This document shows, piece after piece, positions 47,376 through 57,226 of a DNA stretch of 64,000 bases. The position numbers were made by a program, and so were the translations under genes. Numbering within the stretch: the first letter of the stretch is position 1; every line of letters starts with the position of its first letter. Source of the stretch: Burkholderiaceae bacterium (lineage in GTDB: Bacteria > Pseudomonadota > Gammaproteobacteria > Burkholderiales > Burkholderiaceae); the NCBI GenBank assembly GCA_018261955.1, contig JAGTRK010000002.1, positions 62,001 through 126,000 of the forward strand. Direction: 5' to 3'. Under the pieces are notes generated by a model that was given only the letters and a program-made list of their open reading frames with translations, was not told the DNA's origin and searched no databases.

Positions 47376-47870
47376 ATGCTTAAAATGCACAAAAATTTCC
47401 CCGTCTGGACTCCTCATGTAACCGTTGCGGCCATAGTTGAGCGTCAATTTGGCAACGAAACCCGTTTTTTGATGGTGCGCGAAGACACGCGCCGCGGCGT
47501 TAAAATCAACCAACCTGCAGGACATTGGGAGGCTGAAGAAAGTTTGATTCAAGCCGTGCAACGTGAAGTGCTCGAAGAGTCAGGCTACGCATTCAGCCCG
47601 ACCGCATTGCTCGGCGTGTATGTGTCCGATCGCTGGGACAAAGACATCACCTATTTGCGTTTCACCTTCATCGGTACGGTGGGCGAGCACGCTGTGCGCA
47701 CGCAGTTGGATGAGGGCATTTTATCGGCGGAGTGGTTGACCTATGATGAAATCATGGCGAATGAGGCCATCCACCGCAATAAAATTGTGGCGCAATGTCT
47801 GCGTGATTATCAAACAGGACAACGCATGGATTTGGCTTTGGTAAAAGATTTACGAACCATCAACGGATAA
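47376..47870 (+). CDS. nudJ: NUDIX hydrolase, NudJ-like
   Basis: NudJ hydrolyses thiamin and nucleoside pyrophosphates. The Nudix box is [20 protein letters not shown] followed by SGY, a full consensus match. The start [18 protein letters not shown] is the NudJ pattern. In E. coli nudJ also lies directly upstream of mnmA, as here (4-bp gap). The frame is open from a TTG at 47364; I chose the ATG at 47376, with 47385 an alternative, and neither has a good ribosome site. Confidence 0.88.
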   Translation: MLKMHKNFPVWTPHVTVAAIVERQFGNETRFLMVREDTRRGVKINQPAGHWEAEESLIQAVQREVLEESGYAFSPTALLGVYVSDRWDKDITYLRFTFIGTVGEHAVRTQLDEGILSAEWLTYDEIMANEAIHRNKIVAQCLRDYQTGQRMDLALVKDLRTING

Positions 47871-47874
47871 TTCA

Positions 47875-48981
47875 ATGAGCAAAAAACGCGTCGTTGTCGG
47901 TATGTCAGGGGGGGTGGACTCCTCGATCACCGCATGGCTACTCAAACAGCAGGGCTACGAGGTCATTGGGCTGTTTATGAAAAACTGGGAGGACGATGAC
48001 GACTCCGAGTACTGCTCATCGCGCCAAGACTGGATTGATGCGGCTTCAGTCGCCGACACCATCGGCGTGGAGATTGAAGCGGTCAACTTTGCCACCGAGT
48101 ACAAAGACCGCGTTTTTGCTGAATTTTTACGCGAATACAGCGCGGGGCGTACACCGAATCCTGACGTGCTGTGCAACGCCGAAATCAAATTCAAAGCCTT
48201 TCTCGATTATGCCATGGGCTTGGGTGCGGAGTGGATTGCGACAGGTCACTACGCGCGTGTTCGTGAATTGAATGGTGAATTTCAATTGCTCAAAGGCTTG
48301 GATGCGAGTAAAGATCAAAGTTATTTTTTACACCGTTTGAACCAAGCACAACTGTCCAAAACTCTATTTCCATTGGGTGAAATGCCGAAAACCCAAGTGC
48401 GCGACATCGCCCATCAATTGGGTTTGTCCAACGCGGCGAAAAAAGACTCCACAGGAATTTGCTTCATTGGTGAGCGACCTTTCCGCGAATTTCTCAACCG
48501 CTACTTACCGACAAAAACGGGGCCGATGAAAACCTTGGATGGGCGCGTGGTTGGCGAACACGTTGGGTTATCTTTCTATACTTATGGTCAGCGCAAAGGC
48601 ATCGGCATTGGTGGCGATAAAAAAGGTACAGGGCAGCCGTGGTTCTCGGCGCACAAAGACCTTACGAGCAACACTTTATACGTGGTGCAAGGGCATGACC
48701 ATCCCGCTTTGCTCTCAACGCAACTACACACTGAAGATGCCTCATGGATTGCAGGCGTTGCACCAACCATCACCGAGATTGGTGCAAAAACCCGCTATCG
48801 CCAAAGCGATGCGCCATGCCATCTGAATGTCAGCGACGTGCAGCACTTTAACCTTGATTTTGCCGAGCCGCAGTGGGCGGTCACACCGGGGCAATATGCA
48901 GTGCTGTACGATGGCGAGGTGTGTTTGGGTGGTGGTGTGATTGCCTCGGCGAATGCTGATTTGTCACCGCTGCCAAAATAA
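47875..48981 (+). CDS. mnmA: tRNA-specific 2-thiouridylase MnmA
   Basis: MnmA installs the 2-thio group on U34 of tRNA Lys, Glu and Gln. The 368-residue protein has the PP-loop [11 protein letters not shown] at residues 7-17. The two catalytic cysteines sit in [12 protein letters not shown] and [29 protein letters not shown] and [12 protein letters not shown] are standard for the family. It matches E. coli MnmA (368). Confidence 0.98.
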   Translation: MSKKRVVVGMSGGVDSSITAWLLKQQGYEVIGLFMKNWEDDDDSEYCSSRQDWIDAASVADTIGVEIEAVNFATEYKDRVFAEFLREYSAGRTPNPDVLCNAEIKFKAFLDYAMGLGAEWIATGHYARVRELNGEFQLLKGLDASKDQSYFLHRLNQAQLSKTLFPLGEMPKTQVRDIAHQLGLSNAAKKDSTGICFIGERPFREFLNRYLPTKTGPMKTLDGRVVGEHVGLSFYTYGQRKGIGIGGDKKGTGQPWFSAHKDLTSNTLYVVQGHDHPALLSTQLHTEDASWIAGVAPTITEIGAKTRYRQSDAPCHLNVSDVQHFNLDFAEPQWAVTPGQYAVLYDGEVCLGGGVIASANADLSPLPK

Positions 48982-49076
48982 TCAACGAATGGATGGGTGG
49001 GTCAAGAATCATTAATATTAAAATCACTTCGTCATACCCACAGACCCAGTCTAAAAAGTTACAATACACGCCTTAG

Positions 49077-49126
49077 AAAAAACGCACCTTGTGAGCAGTT
49101 TGATTCGCTGAGCAAGGTGTTTTTTT
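49077..49126. terminator. Strong terminator-like hairpin just before rep
   Basis: An A-run then CGCACCTTG (49083-49091) pairs with CAAGGTGTTTTTTT (49113-49126), with a 21-nt loop that can itself fold. It ends about 30 bp before the chosen rep start and about 145 bp after mnmA. It may end mnmA transcription or act as an attenuator for rep. Confidence 0.78.
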
Positions 49127-49156
49127 ATGGCTTTTATCACCACTCGTATCGCACAA

Positions 49157-51235
49157 ATGACTTCAAACGCATCATCCAATGTCTCAAAAACCGCAAAACT
49201 TAATCCGCAGCAGCAATCTGCGGTTGAGTATATGGGCGGGCCGTGCTTGGTTCTGGCGGGTGCGGGCAGTGGTAAAACAGGGGTGATTACTCGCAAAATT
49301 GCGCATTTGATTCAAGTCTGTGGTTATGAGCCGCGCCACATCATGGCGATGACTTTTACCAATAAAGCCGCTAAAGAAATGGCCGAACGTGTCGCCAAAC
49401 TCTTACCCAATGTGCCGACCAAGGATTTATCCATCTCGACCTTTCACTCATTCGGTGTGCGTTTTTTACGCGCTGAAGGCAAGCATCTTGGATTGAAAGA
49501 AAAATTTTCGATACTCGATTCGGGCGATTGCTTTGGCATCATTCAGGAATTGTCGGCAACCACTGATAAAGGCTTGATTCGCGCCATGCAAAGTCAAATT
49601 TCGCTGTGGAAAAATAAGGAAATCAGCCCTGAGCAGGCCTTGGGTTTGGCCAAAGAGCCGAATGAATTACAGTTTGCGCGCGTGTACAGCAGTTACAACG
49701 CAACCATCGCGGCGTATCAAGCAGTGGATTTCGATGATTTAATTCGCTTGCCTGTGAAACTGTTGCGCGAGGATGAACAGGTGCGCGAGCGTTGGCAACA
49801 TAAAATTCGTTATGTTTTGGTTGATGAGTATCAGGACACCAATGCGGTGCAGTATGAATTACTTAAGCTGCTCGCAGGGGTGCGTGCGATGTTTACTGCG
49901 GTGGGAGATGATGACCAAGCAATTTATGCGTGGCGTGGCGCGACGCTGGATAATTTGAAACTACTGAAAACCGATTTTCCGTTGCTTAAAGTCATTACTT
50001 TGGAGCAGAACTATCGCTCAACCGAGCGAATTTTGAACGCTGCCAATGCCGTCATTGCGCACAATCCAAAGTTGTTTGAGAAAAAACTTTGGAGCGAACA
50101 CGGCGAAGGCGAAGCCATTCGCGTGGTACCGATGGAGAATGAGGAGTTGGAGGCGCAGCATGTGTTGATGCGTTTACAAGCGCATAAAATCTCACACAAT
50201 GCGCGTTTCTCAGACTACGCGATTTTGTATCGCGGCAATCATCAAGCGCGCATATTCGAGCAATTTTTGCGCAAGGAGCGTATTCCGTATGTGATGTCGG
50301 GTGGACAGTCATTTTTTGACCGTGCCGAAATCCGTGACATCATGGCGTATTTTCGCTTGATGAACAATGTCAAGGATGACCCTGCGTTCATTCGTGCTGT
50401 GACCACGCCCAAGCGCGGTGTGGGTGCGGCGACACTGGAGTTGCTTGGTCATTATGCAGGTGAGCGCAACACCTCGTTGTTTGAAGCTTCGTTTGAAATG
50501 GGCTTTGTGCAACGTGCCACCCCACGGCAAATCGAACCGCTCAATCAGTTTGGTGAACTCATCAATGAGTTTGAAGAACGCGCCGCCAAAGCGCAGGGCG
50601 AGGACGCGGGTGCGTTGCTCGATGAATTGCTCAAAACCATAGCCTATGAGCGTTATTTGTACGATCATTTTGATGAGCGGCAGGCGCAAAATAAATGGAA
50701 CAATGTGCAAGACTTTATCGGTTGGGTCAAACGGCGCGCGCTCGAGGATGATTTACCCTTGTCGGTGGTCATTCAATCTATGGTGTTGATGAGCATGATA
50801 GACAAAGGTGAGGGCGAGGACAACGCAGTGCGCCTATCGACTTTGCATGCAGCGAAGGGCTTGGAGTATCCGCATGTGTTCCTCGTCGGCGTGGAGGAGG
50901 GTTTGTTGCCGCATATGTTGCGCGATGAATTGCTCGAAGACCCATTGCGGATTGAGGAAGAACGACGTTTGATGTATGTGGGCATCACTCGCGCACGGCT
51001 GAGTTTACACATCACGTGGTGTCAAAAGCGTCGCCGCGGGCGCGATTTTGAAAATCGGCAAGTCTCACGCTTTGTCAAAGAAATGCAGCAGGGCATTGCG
51101 CACGACAAACACCACGACAAGCCTGCGGTGCAATTGACCCCTCAGCAACGCATTGCACTGCTCAAAGCGCGCTTGAGTAAAACGCCCGAGAAAGACGAGC
51201 GACAGCCTGAGATTTTTAAAGATGAGGGGTTGTGA
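49157..51235 (+). CDS. rep: ATP-dependent DNA helicase Rep (UvrD/Rep family)
   Basis: Rep is an SF1A 3'-5' helicase that clears proteins ahead of replication forks. The product of about 692 residues has motif I LVLAGAGSGKT, Ia TFTNKAAKEM, II VDEYQDTN, III GDDDQAIYAWRGA, IV LEQNYRSTERIL, V TLHAAKGLEYPHVF and VI EERRLMYVGITRA. The body tracks E. coli Rep more than UvrD (IRYVLVDEYQDTNAVQYELLK is split here to IRYVLVDEYQDTN, and MANFSLFDD-like KFSILDSGD). I chose the ATG at 49157; the ATG at 49127 lies in the tail of the terminator hairpin. Confidence 0.95.
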   Translation: MTSNASSNVSKTAKLNPQQQSAVEYMGGPCLVLAGAGSGKTGVITRKIAHLIQVCGYEPRHIMAMTFTNKAAKEMAERVAKLLPNVPTKDLSISTFHSFGVRFLRAEGKHLGLKEKFSILDSGDCFGIIQELSATTDKGLIRAMQSQISLWKNKEISPEQALGLAKEPNELQFARVYSSYNATIAAYQAVDFDDLIRLPVKLLREDEQVRERWQHKIRYVLVDEYQDTNAVQYELLKLLAGVRAMFTAVGDDDQAIYAWRGATLDNLKLLKTDFPLLKVITLEQNYRSTERILNAANAVIAHNPKLFEKKLWSEHGEGEAIRVVPMENEELEAQHVLMRLQAHKISHNARFSDYAILYRGNHQARIFEQFLRKERIPYVMSGGQSFFDRAEIRDIMAYFRLMNNVKDDPAFIRAVTTPKRGVGAATLELLGHYAGERNTSLFEASFEMGFVQRATPRQIEPLNQFGELINEFEERAAKAQGEDAGALLDELLKTIAYERYLYDHFDERQAQNKWNNVQDFIGWVKRRALEDDLPLSVVIQSMVLMSMIDKGEGEDNAVRLSTLHAAKGLEYPHVFLVGVEEGLLPHMLRDELLEDPLRIEEERRLMYVGITRARLSLHITWCQKRRRGRDFENRQVSRFVKEMQQGIAHDKHHDKPAVQLTPQQRIALLKARLSKTPEKDERQPEIFKDEGL

Positions 51236-51262
51236 TGCTCGGTTGCGGCGTTTGACCGATTG

Positions 51263-52432
51263 TTAAGAATTGGACTTGCACACCATGCGCAATACCGAAT
51301 ACCCAATCACCCCTGCGATGAGTGAGGTAAACAACACCGATATTTTTGAAATTTGCACCACACCTGCATCGTTGAACGCCAGCAAAGTAATAAATATCGA
51401 CATGGTAAAACCAATCCCGCCGAGAAAACTGGCACCGATGAGGTGTTGCCAATTGACTTCTTCGGGCAGTTGCGAGATGCCAAACTTGATTGCGAGCCAA
51501 CACATCAGTAAGATGCCAACAGGTTTACCGATGAGCAAGCCCGCAGAAATCCCCATGCTGTTGGCACTCGTTAGACCACTGACCCAATCGCCCGAGAGCA
51601 TGATGCCCGTATTTGCCAATGCAAAAATCGGCATGATGATAAACGCCACAGGTTTGTGCAACACATGTTGCAGGTGATACGAGGGCGAGTGCACGTCGCC
51701 ATTGCCAAATGGAATCGCAAACGCGAGCAATACGCCCGCAAGCGTGGCGTGTACGCCTGATTCGAGCATGCAATACCACATCACCACGCCTAACAGCAAA
51801 TAAATCCAAATCCGTTTCACACCCATGCGGTTCAGTACCAAGAGCAGGGCAAAAATTGCCATTGCACCTGAAAAATAAACGATGGAAAAATCGCTGACAT
51901 AAAACAATGCAATCACCAAAATCGCGCCCAAGTCATCGATAATCGCCAATGCGGTGAGGAAAATTTTCAAGGTCACAGGCACACGGTCACCGAGCAAAGC
52001 CAGTACGCCCAGCGCAAAGGCAATGTCGGTCGCCATCGGAATGCCAAAGCCATCTTGAGTGGTTGTGCCACGGTTGAAATAAAAATGGATGAGTGCAGGC
52101 ACCAACATTCCGCCAATTGCGGCAAATATTGGCAATGTGGCATTTTTTAAATCAGACAACTCACCTTTGTAAATTTCGCGTTCAATTTCCAAACCGATGA
52201 GTAAGAAAAACACCGCCATTAAACCATCGTTGACCCAGTGCGAGACACTGTGTTTGAGGTGCAAACCCGCAAAATCAAAGCCCACATAACTGTGCCAAAA
52301 ATGCGTGTATGCACTGCCCCAAACCGAGTTGGCAATTACGAGAGAAACCACGGTTGCGATGATGAGCGCGATGCCAGAGGATTGCTCGGAGTCGGTAAAT
52401 TCGGTGTAGAGTTTGGTCAGCGTGGTTCTCAT
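51263..52432 (-). CDS. nhaA: Na+/H+ antiporter NhaA
   Basis: NhaA exchanges one Na+ for two H+ at the inner membrane. The 389-residue protein has the NhaA core GLEIEREIYKGELSDLKNATLPIFAAIGGM near residue 79 (ends shown as GLEIEREIYKG and PIFAAIGGM), the TM4 stretch GIPMATDIAFALGVLALLG and the ion-binding aspartate pair in ALAIIDDLGAILVIALFY. Length is normal (E. coli 388). It runs toward rep, with 27 bp between stops. Confidence 0.97.
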   Translation of the reverse strand: MRTTLTKLYTEFTDSEQSSGIALIIATVVSLVIANSVWGSAYTHFWHSYVGFDFAGLHLKHSVSHWVNDGLMAVFFLLIGLEIEREIYKGELSDLKNATLPIFAAIGGMLVPALIHFYFNRGTTTQDGFGIPMATDIAFALGVLALLGDRVPVTLKIFLTALAIIDDLGAILVIALFYVSDFSIVYFSGAMAIFALLLVLNRMGVKRIWIYLLLGVVMWYCMLESGVHATLAGVLLAFAIPFGNGDVHSPSYHLQHVLHKPVAFIIMPIFALANTGIMLSGDWVSGLTSANSMGISAGLLIGKPVGILLMCWLAIKFGISQLPEEVNWQHLIGASFLGGIGFTMSIFITLLAFNDAGVVQISKISVLFTSLIAGVIGYSVLRMVCKSNS

Positions 52433-52446
52433 AACGTGCGTTGCAT

Positions 52447-53418
52447 TTAAACTGCTTCATCCTCGTGCTGATTTGAGCGGCGATTGTTTTCCAAAAATGC
52501 CTGACGTTGGCGTTCGCGCTCGGCTTTTTGCTCGGCTTTGATGCGCTTTTGTTCTGCAAATTCAGCCACCACTTGTGCTCGTGTTGTGGGCGATTCCAAA
52601 CTCACACCACCGAGTGCGCCATCGCGATAGTCTTGCAGCAGTGTGTGCGCGGCTTTTTCAAAATCCACACCGCCGCCTTTGATGCGGTAGCCACGTTGAG
52701 CAGCGACGTGCTCGATGATGCCGACATCATCAAGCAGACTTAAATCTTTGATTTTATAACGCGCGCTCAAAGCCTTGCCATAGCGGGTACGCAATATGCC
52801 CGCTAGGTAAATCGCCACTTCATCTTCAAAATACGCATTCACACCAATCGCGTGTGAGGCGGCGAGCATCAGTCCGTCGGTCTCTAATTCGATTTTTGGC
52901 CACAGCATTCCAGGGGTGTCGGTCAGTACCATGTCGCTGGACAGTTCAATTCGCTGTTGGGTCTTGGTCACCGCAGGCTCGTCCCCGACATTGGCCACGC
53001 GCTTTTTCAGTAGTGCGTTCATTAAAGTGGATTTGCCGACATTGGGCACGCCCATAATCATCATGCGCAGTGGTTTGGTTGCGTCCGAGCGGTGTGGTGC
53101 GAGTGCGCGGCAGGTCGGCAGGATTTGTCCAATCGCACTCGGGTTCTTGGTGTTCATGGCGATGGCGCGGGTATTGGCTTGGGCGTTGAGGTGCTCTATC
53201 CACTCTTGGGTGGTTTTGGCATCCGCCAAGTCGGCTTTGTTGAGAATTTTTAAGCAAGGGCGTTGGCGAAACAGGCGCATCTCTTCCACCATAGGGTTGG
53301 ATGACGCCATCGGGCAGCGTGCATCCACCACCTCAATCACGAGGTCGGTGATTTCCATGGTCTCGGCGGCTTTTTTACGCGCCGAGTTCATGTGTCCTGG
53401 GAACCATTGAATTGCCAT
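52447..53418 (-). CDS. ylqF: Ribosome biogenesis GTPase YlqF/RbgA-like
   Basis: The 323-residue GTPase has circularly permuted G motifs: G4 LNKADLAD near residue 58, then G1 GVPNVGKSTLMNALL near residue 120 and G3 DTPGMLWPK near residue 167. The N-terminal IQWFPGHMNSARKKAAE is the RbgA/YlqF signature. In Bacillus this protein matures the 50S subunit. The Lys/Arg/Gln-rich tail (AEQKRIKAEQKAERERQR) looks like an RNA-binding helix. It lies upstream of nhaA on the same strand with a 14-bp gap. Confidence 0.93.
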   Translation of the reverse strand: MAIQWFPGHMNSARKKAAETMEITDLVIEVVDARCPMASSNPMVEEMRLFRQRPCLKILNKADLADAKTTQEWIEHLNAQANTRAIAMNTKNPSAIGQILPTCRALAPHRSDATKPLRMMIMGVPNVGKSTLMNALLKKRVANVGDEPAVTKTQQRIELSSDMVLTDTPGMLWPKIELETDGLMLAASHAIGVNAYFEDEVAIYLAGILRTRYGKALSARYKIKDLSLLDDVGIIEHVAAQRGYRIKGGGVDFEKAAHTLLQDYRDGALGGVSLESPTTRAQVVAEFAEQKRIKAEQKAERERQRQAFLENNRRSNQHEDEAV

Positions 53419-53452
53419 TGTTTGTCCGTGTGCTTGAGTTTACAATTGAGCG

Positions 53453-54070
53453 ATGAATATGAAATCTAAGATCGCGCTCGGGATGTTTGTCACCGTTTTA
53501 TGTGCATGGCTTGTTGCGCCAATCATGCGAATTATACACACTTATCCCCCTGTGAATTTGCCTACTGAGCACGGCGCGCAGCGCGTTGCCGTGGTGTTGG
53601 GGGCGAAAACTCGTGGCGGTGTGATGTCCAATGTGCTGCGTGCTCGGGTGGATGAGGCGATTGCTTTGTATCAATCGGGTCAGGTGCAACATTTAATATT
53701 CACGGGTGGTTTTCGTGATAAAGACCCTGCGCGTGAGCCGTCCGAATCGCATTTGGCGCGGGCGTATGCGATGGGGCGCGGCATCCCCAACTCGGTGATA
53801 TGGATTGAAGAATTTTCAACCGATACCTACAGCAATATTCAACAGGCAAAGCACATTATTGAGCAACAAAAGTTTGCCGAGGTGTTGCTGGTCAGTGACC
53901 GTTGGCATTTGGCGCGCGCGCAAAAAATGGCTCAGGACTTGGGTTTGAGCGTTGTGCCTGTGCCTGTCAGACATTCGGTGTTTCAGTCGTATCCGACAAA
54001 AATAGGTTTTGTGTTGCGCGAATGGCTGAAAACTTGGGCGTATTGTTTGGGGTGGCGACGGAATTTGTGA
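53453..54070 (+). CDS. YdcF/SanA-family protein (DUF218)
   Basis: The 205-residue protein has one N-terminal membrane segment (residues 6-25) and a DUF218 domain: RVAVVLGAKTRGGVMSNVLRARVDEAIALY near residue 45 (ends RVAVVLGAKT and DEAIALY), HLIFTGGF, ESTDT-like EEFSTDTYSNIQQA, and LLVSDRWHLARAQKMAQ. Homologues include SanA and ElyC, tied to envelope integrity and vancomycin sensitivity in E. coli. The biochemical activity is not established. The gene stands alone, divergent from ylqF by 34 bp. Confidence 0.88.
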   Translation: MNMKSKIALGMFVTVLCAWLVAPIMRIIHTYPPVNLPTEHGAQRVAVVLGAKTRGGVMSNVLRARVDEAIALYQSGQVQHLIFTGGFRDKDPAREPSESHLARAYAMGRGIPNSVIWIEEFSTDTYSNIQQAKHIIEQQKFAEVLLVSDRWHLARAQKMAQDLGLSVVPVPVRHSVFQSYPTKIGFVLREWLKTWAYCLGWRRNL

Positions 54071-54103
54071 ACACGATCGCGTGATAAATAATTCTAAAAA
54101 ATA

Positions 54104-54120
54104 GGGCGCACATTGCGCCC
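54104..54120. terminator. Bidirectional terminator between the YdcF-like gene and the response regulator
   Basis: GGGCGCA (54104-54110) and TGCGCCC (54114-54120) form a 7-bp GC-rich stem with a 3-nt loop, flanked by AAAAAATA and TTAAATA. The stop codons on either side are 34 and 8 bp from the stem. Confidence 0.78.
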
Positions 54121-54127
54121 TTAAATA

Positions 54128-54859
54128 TTATCGTTTGTTGGCTTTGACAATCGGAATCCCCAATTGCTTGAGTTTGCGATACAGATGGGTGCGTTCCAAG
54201 CCCGTTTTTTCAGCGACGCGGGTGATGTTGGCGTTCTCGCGTTCCAAATGGTATTCAAAATAAATGCGTTCAAAACTGTCACGTGCTTCTCGCAGCTCCA
54301 AGGTCAAATCAATTTGAGCCAGTAACTGTGCACTCGGTGAAAGCGCGGAAACCGATGTATTGTTGGTCTCTGTGTGGTCGGGGTTGTTTGAAACGGCGGG
54401 TGAATTGGGGTGTTCTTCTGCGCTTGGTTGCTCGATTTTGGCTTTGTTTGGGTTGTTTGACATCTGCGCGACGACTTCTTTGATGTCGGGTGCGAGCGAA
54501 CGCGACAAACCCTGTTGAACCGTATGCAACAAGCGCTGTAGGGTGATGGGTTTTTCAAGAAAGTCCAACGCGCCAATGCGTGTGGCTTCTACAGCGGTAT
54601 CAATGCTCGCATGACCACTCATCATAATGACGGGCATATTGAGTTGACCGCCGAGCGCCCACTCTTTGAGCAAGGTCACACCATCGGTGTCGGGCATCCA
54701 AATGTCCAATAAAACCAAATCAGGTCGAGAACGGTTGCGCAGTTGACGGGCTTGCTCCGCGTTTTCAGCGAGTAACACCACGTGTCCTTCATCATAGAGG
54801 ATTTCTGCCAGCAATTCGCGGATGCCCATTTCGTCATCGACTACTAAAATATTCGCCAT
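54128..54859 (-). CDS. NtrX-like response regulator lacking the AAA+ domain
   Basis: The 243-residue regulator has an N-terminal receiver domain: ILVVDDE with Asp8/Asp9, the phospho-acceptor Asp52 in LVLLDIWMPDTDG, MMSGHAS and LEKPI with the conserved lysine. A Gln/Asn/Pro/Ser-rich linker (about residues 130-190) leads to a C-terminal Fis-type helix-turn-helix (ENANITRVAEKTGLERTHLY). The sigma-54-activating AAA+ module normally between receiver and HTH in NtrX is absent, with no GAFTGA motif anywhere. I chose the ATG at 54857-54859. It follows its presumed kinase on the same strand and is likely co-transcribed with it. Confidence 0.93.
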   Translation of the reverse strand: MANILVVDDEMGIRELLAEILYDEGHVVLLAENAEQARQLRNRSRPDLVLLDIWMPDTDGVTLLKEWALGGQLNMPVIMMSGHASIDTAVEATRIGALDFLEKPITLQRLLHTVQQGLSRSLAPDIKEVVAQMSNNPNKAKIEQPSAEEHPNSPAVSNNPDHTETNNTSVSALSPSAQLLAQIDLTLELREARDSFERIYFEYHLERENANITRVAEKTGLERTHLYRKLKQLGIPIVKANKR

Positions 54860-54928
54860 TTTTCGTGCTCGCTTTAATCGATTCAATCGGTTCGGTTGAT
54901 TACAGTCATCTCTGTGCGTTTTGTTGCA

Positions 54929-57208
54929 TTATAACAACTGTATGGTTTCTTTGTTTGTATCTTTATTTGCAATATTGATGAACAGTATATCAATTTGTGC
55001 ACCGATGATGGTGTGGGGCGGTATTTTTTCAATTAGGTTTTTAACGCTGATTTGCGCGTGGTGCGCATCCATGATTTTTTTCACAATCGGCAAGCCCAAT
55101 CCCGTGCCGTGGGTTTTATTTGAGTTATAAGGTTCAAACATGCGCGCCAACACGTGATCAGGAAAACCCGAGCCATTGTCACGGATGGTTAGTTTCACCG
55201 CCTGTGTGGGAATCAGGCTGTTCGACTGAAGCGTGTGGTATTCGGTATGGATGTCGATGGTGGGCATTTTTTGCGCGGGTTGCGGATGGGCTTCAATCGA
55301 GTTTTTAATCAAGTTGTGCAGCACTTGGCGCAGTTGCTGCGCATCTGCCCATATGTGTGGCAGGGGTGAGAGTTGGGTGCGAATTAAATATTGCTGGTTT
55401 TGCCCGCTTTCGTAGAGTACTAAAATTTCGTCGATGAGGGCGTTTAAATCAATATCCTCAAAGGTGACTTTGGGCGTGCGCGCGTAATCACGAAATTCAT
55501 TGACCATGTTTTGCAGCGCACCCACTTGGTTGATAATCGTGCGCGTGCTGCGTTCCAATTGGGATCGTCCTTCCTCATCCAATTTGCTCGCCAATTTCAT
55601 ATTCAAACGCTCGGCAGACAGTTGTATCGGGGTGAGCGGGTTTTTAATTTCGTGTGCCAAACGCCGCGCGACTTCGCCCCAAGCCAAGGTGCGCTGTGCG
55701 GAAATAATTGGTGTGACATCGTCACACACCAATACCCAACTGTAGGTTTCGTTTTCGGCGAGAAAACGTGAGCCTTGAATGGATAAAGTGATTTCGTCGT
55801 GTTGGGGTGCGACAGGATTGGCAAACGGGTGCTGAATACGCCATGAGTGATGGGTGGATTCGTGTGCACGTTTGATTTGCGACTCTATGGTATCGAATAA
55901 AGGCGCGAACGGTTCTATCTGTCGCAAGTGTTGCTGGATGTATTGCTTTAAGTCGGTTTGAAACATGCGTTTCGCCGTCTGGTTGTATGAGAGCAGTTCA
56001 AGGTTTTGGTTGAACACCAAAACGCCCGAGGACAGATTGTCTAAAACTGCTTCTGAATAGGCTTTGGCAGACTCCAACTCGTGTTGGTTGTGTGCCAATG
56101 AAGCCTGCGTGACGCTGAGTTTTTGCGCCATATCGCCGAACGAATCGACCAATTGCAACATTTCATCGGAGCCTTTGACACGTTGCGGTACCAAGGCGTA
56201 GTGCCCCGCAGCGACTTGGCGGGTGGCTTGTGCGAGCCATAAAATGGGTTGAATCATGCGATTGGCAATCAAGAACGCCGCTGCCAATGCCGCCAACAAA
56301 GTGACTAAGAGCACGATGACCAAAGTCACACGGTACAAATTGCGCAAACTTTCACGCGAGGTCTCGGTGGCTTGATAGTCGCGCAGACCGTTTTGAATAT
56401 CGTTGACCCGAGCAGAAAAATCAGCGGGCATGATTTTTTGCGTGTACACCCAGCGGATTGGAAGCGTCTGGTTGTTGGTAATCGCTTGAATGGCGTGTAT
56501 GTATTGGCGCGGTGCGACGCTGGTATCGGTGCGTTCTACGTTGTCGGCCTCGTCTTCAATTTGTACCCAGTTTTGGGTGATGGGTTGCAATAAATCAGGT
56601 GCAAAAACGGGTAAATGCTCAGTGATGCTTGCAGCGCGCAGTGTCGGCGCATCAATGCGCCAAATGATTTGCCCCTGAGCATCCACGCCAATCAAAGTTC
56701 GCCAATTGTTTTGTTTGAGTGTGGCTTGTATTTCAGCGGTGTTAGGAGTGGTGGAAAAATTGTTCTGTGTGATCAAGCGTGCCAGTTGTTCCTGTGTGAT
56801 GTCACGGTTTAACAGCAATCGATCCCGTCCAAAATCAATGCCTGCGGTCAATGCGCTGTCTAATTTGAGGTTAAACCATGAGTTGATGGTGCGTGAAATG
56901 AATAGATTGGAAATCAAGAACAATAAAACACTGGGGACAACCGCCAAAAGCACAAACGACAGCGCAAAGCGCGTGAGCAGTCGCGTGCCAAACACATTGC
57001 TGCGCAAACGTTGAAACAACCAATACGCCAGTACCAACAGCAAACTCGACATCGCGATGATTAAGACAATGTTGAGATAAAACAGCGTGGAATAGTTGTA
57101 GGCAAAAGATGCGGTGTTGCGCGTTGCCAACGCCAGTGCAACCAACAAGATGATGCCCAAAACAATGATGGCAATCAGCAGTGCTTTTAAATGTTTGGTC
57201 ATGGACAC
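54929..57208 (-). CDS. NtrY-like membrane sensor histidine kinase
   Basis: The 759-residue kinase has three N-terminal hydrophobic segments, a periplasmic region (about residues 125-290), another membrane helix (VIVLLVTLLAALAAAFLIAN), HAMP (IQPILWLAQATRQVAAGHYA) and a PAS-like region. The HisKA core is RRLAHEIKNPLTPIQLSAER, and HATPase motifs are LHNLIKNSIEAHP and RDNGSGFPDHVLARMFEPY, then GTGLGLPIVKKI. The layout matches NtrY of the NtrYX family. The signal is unknown. It sits between a DUF4390 gene and the response regulator. Confidence 0.93.
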   Translation of the reverse strand: MSMTKHLKALLIAIIVLGIILLVALALATRNTASFAYNYSTLFYLNIVLIIAMSSLLLVLAYWLFQRLRSNVFGTRLLTRFALSFVLLAVVPSVLLFLISNLFISRTINSWFNLKLDSALTAGIDFGRDRLLLNRDITQEQLARLITQNNFSTTPNTAEIQATLKQNNWRTLIGVDAQGQIIWRIDAPTLRAASITEHLPVFAPDLLQPITQNWVQIEDEADNVERTDTSVAPRQYIHAIQAITNNQTLPIRWVYTQKIMPADFSARVNDIQNGLRDYQATETSRESLRNLYRVTLVIVLLVTLLAALAAAFLIANRMIQPILWLAQATRQVAAGHYALVPQRVKGSDEMLQLVDSFGDMAQKLSVTQASLAHNQHELESAKAYSEAVLDNLSSGVLVFNQNLELLSYNQTAKRMFQTDLKQYIQQHLRQIEPFAPLFDTIESQIKRAHESTHHSWRIQHPFANPVAPQHDEITLSIQGSRFLAENETYSWVLVCDDVTPIISAQRTLAWGEVARRLAHEIKNPLTPIQLSAERLNMKLASKLDEEGRSQLERSTRTIINQVGALQNMVNEFRDYARTPKVTFEDIDLNALIDEILVLYESGQNQQYLIRTQLSPLPHIWADAQQLRQVLHNLIKNSIEAHPQPAQKMPTIDIHTEYHTLQSNSLIPTQAVKLTIRDNGSGFPDHVLARMFEPYNSNKTHGTGLGLPIVKKIMDAHHAQISVKNLIEKIPPHTIIGAQIDILFINIANKDTNKETIQLL

Positions 57209-57226
57209 ACCTTTGTAAAAATGATA

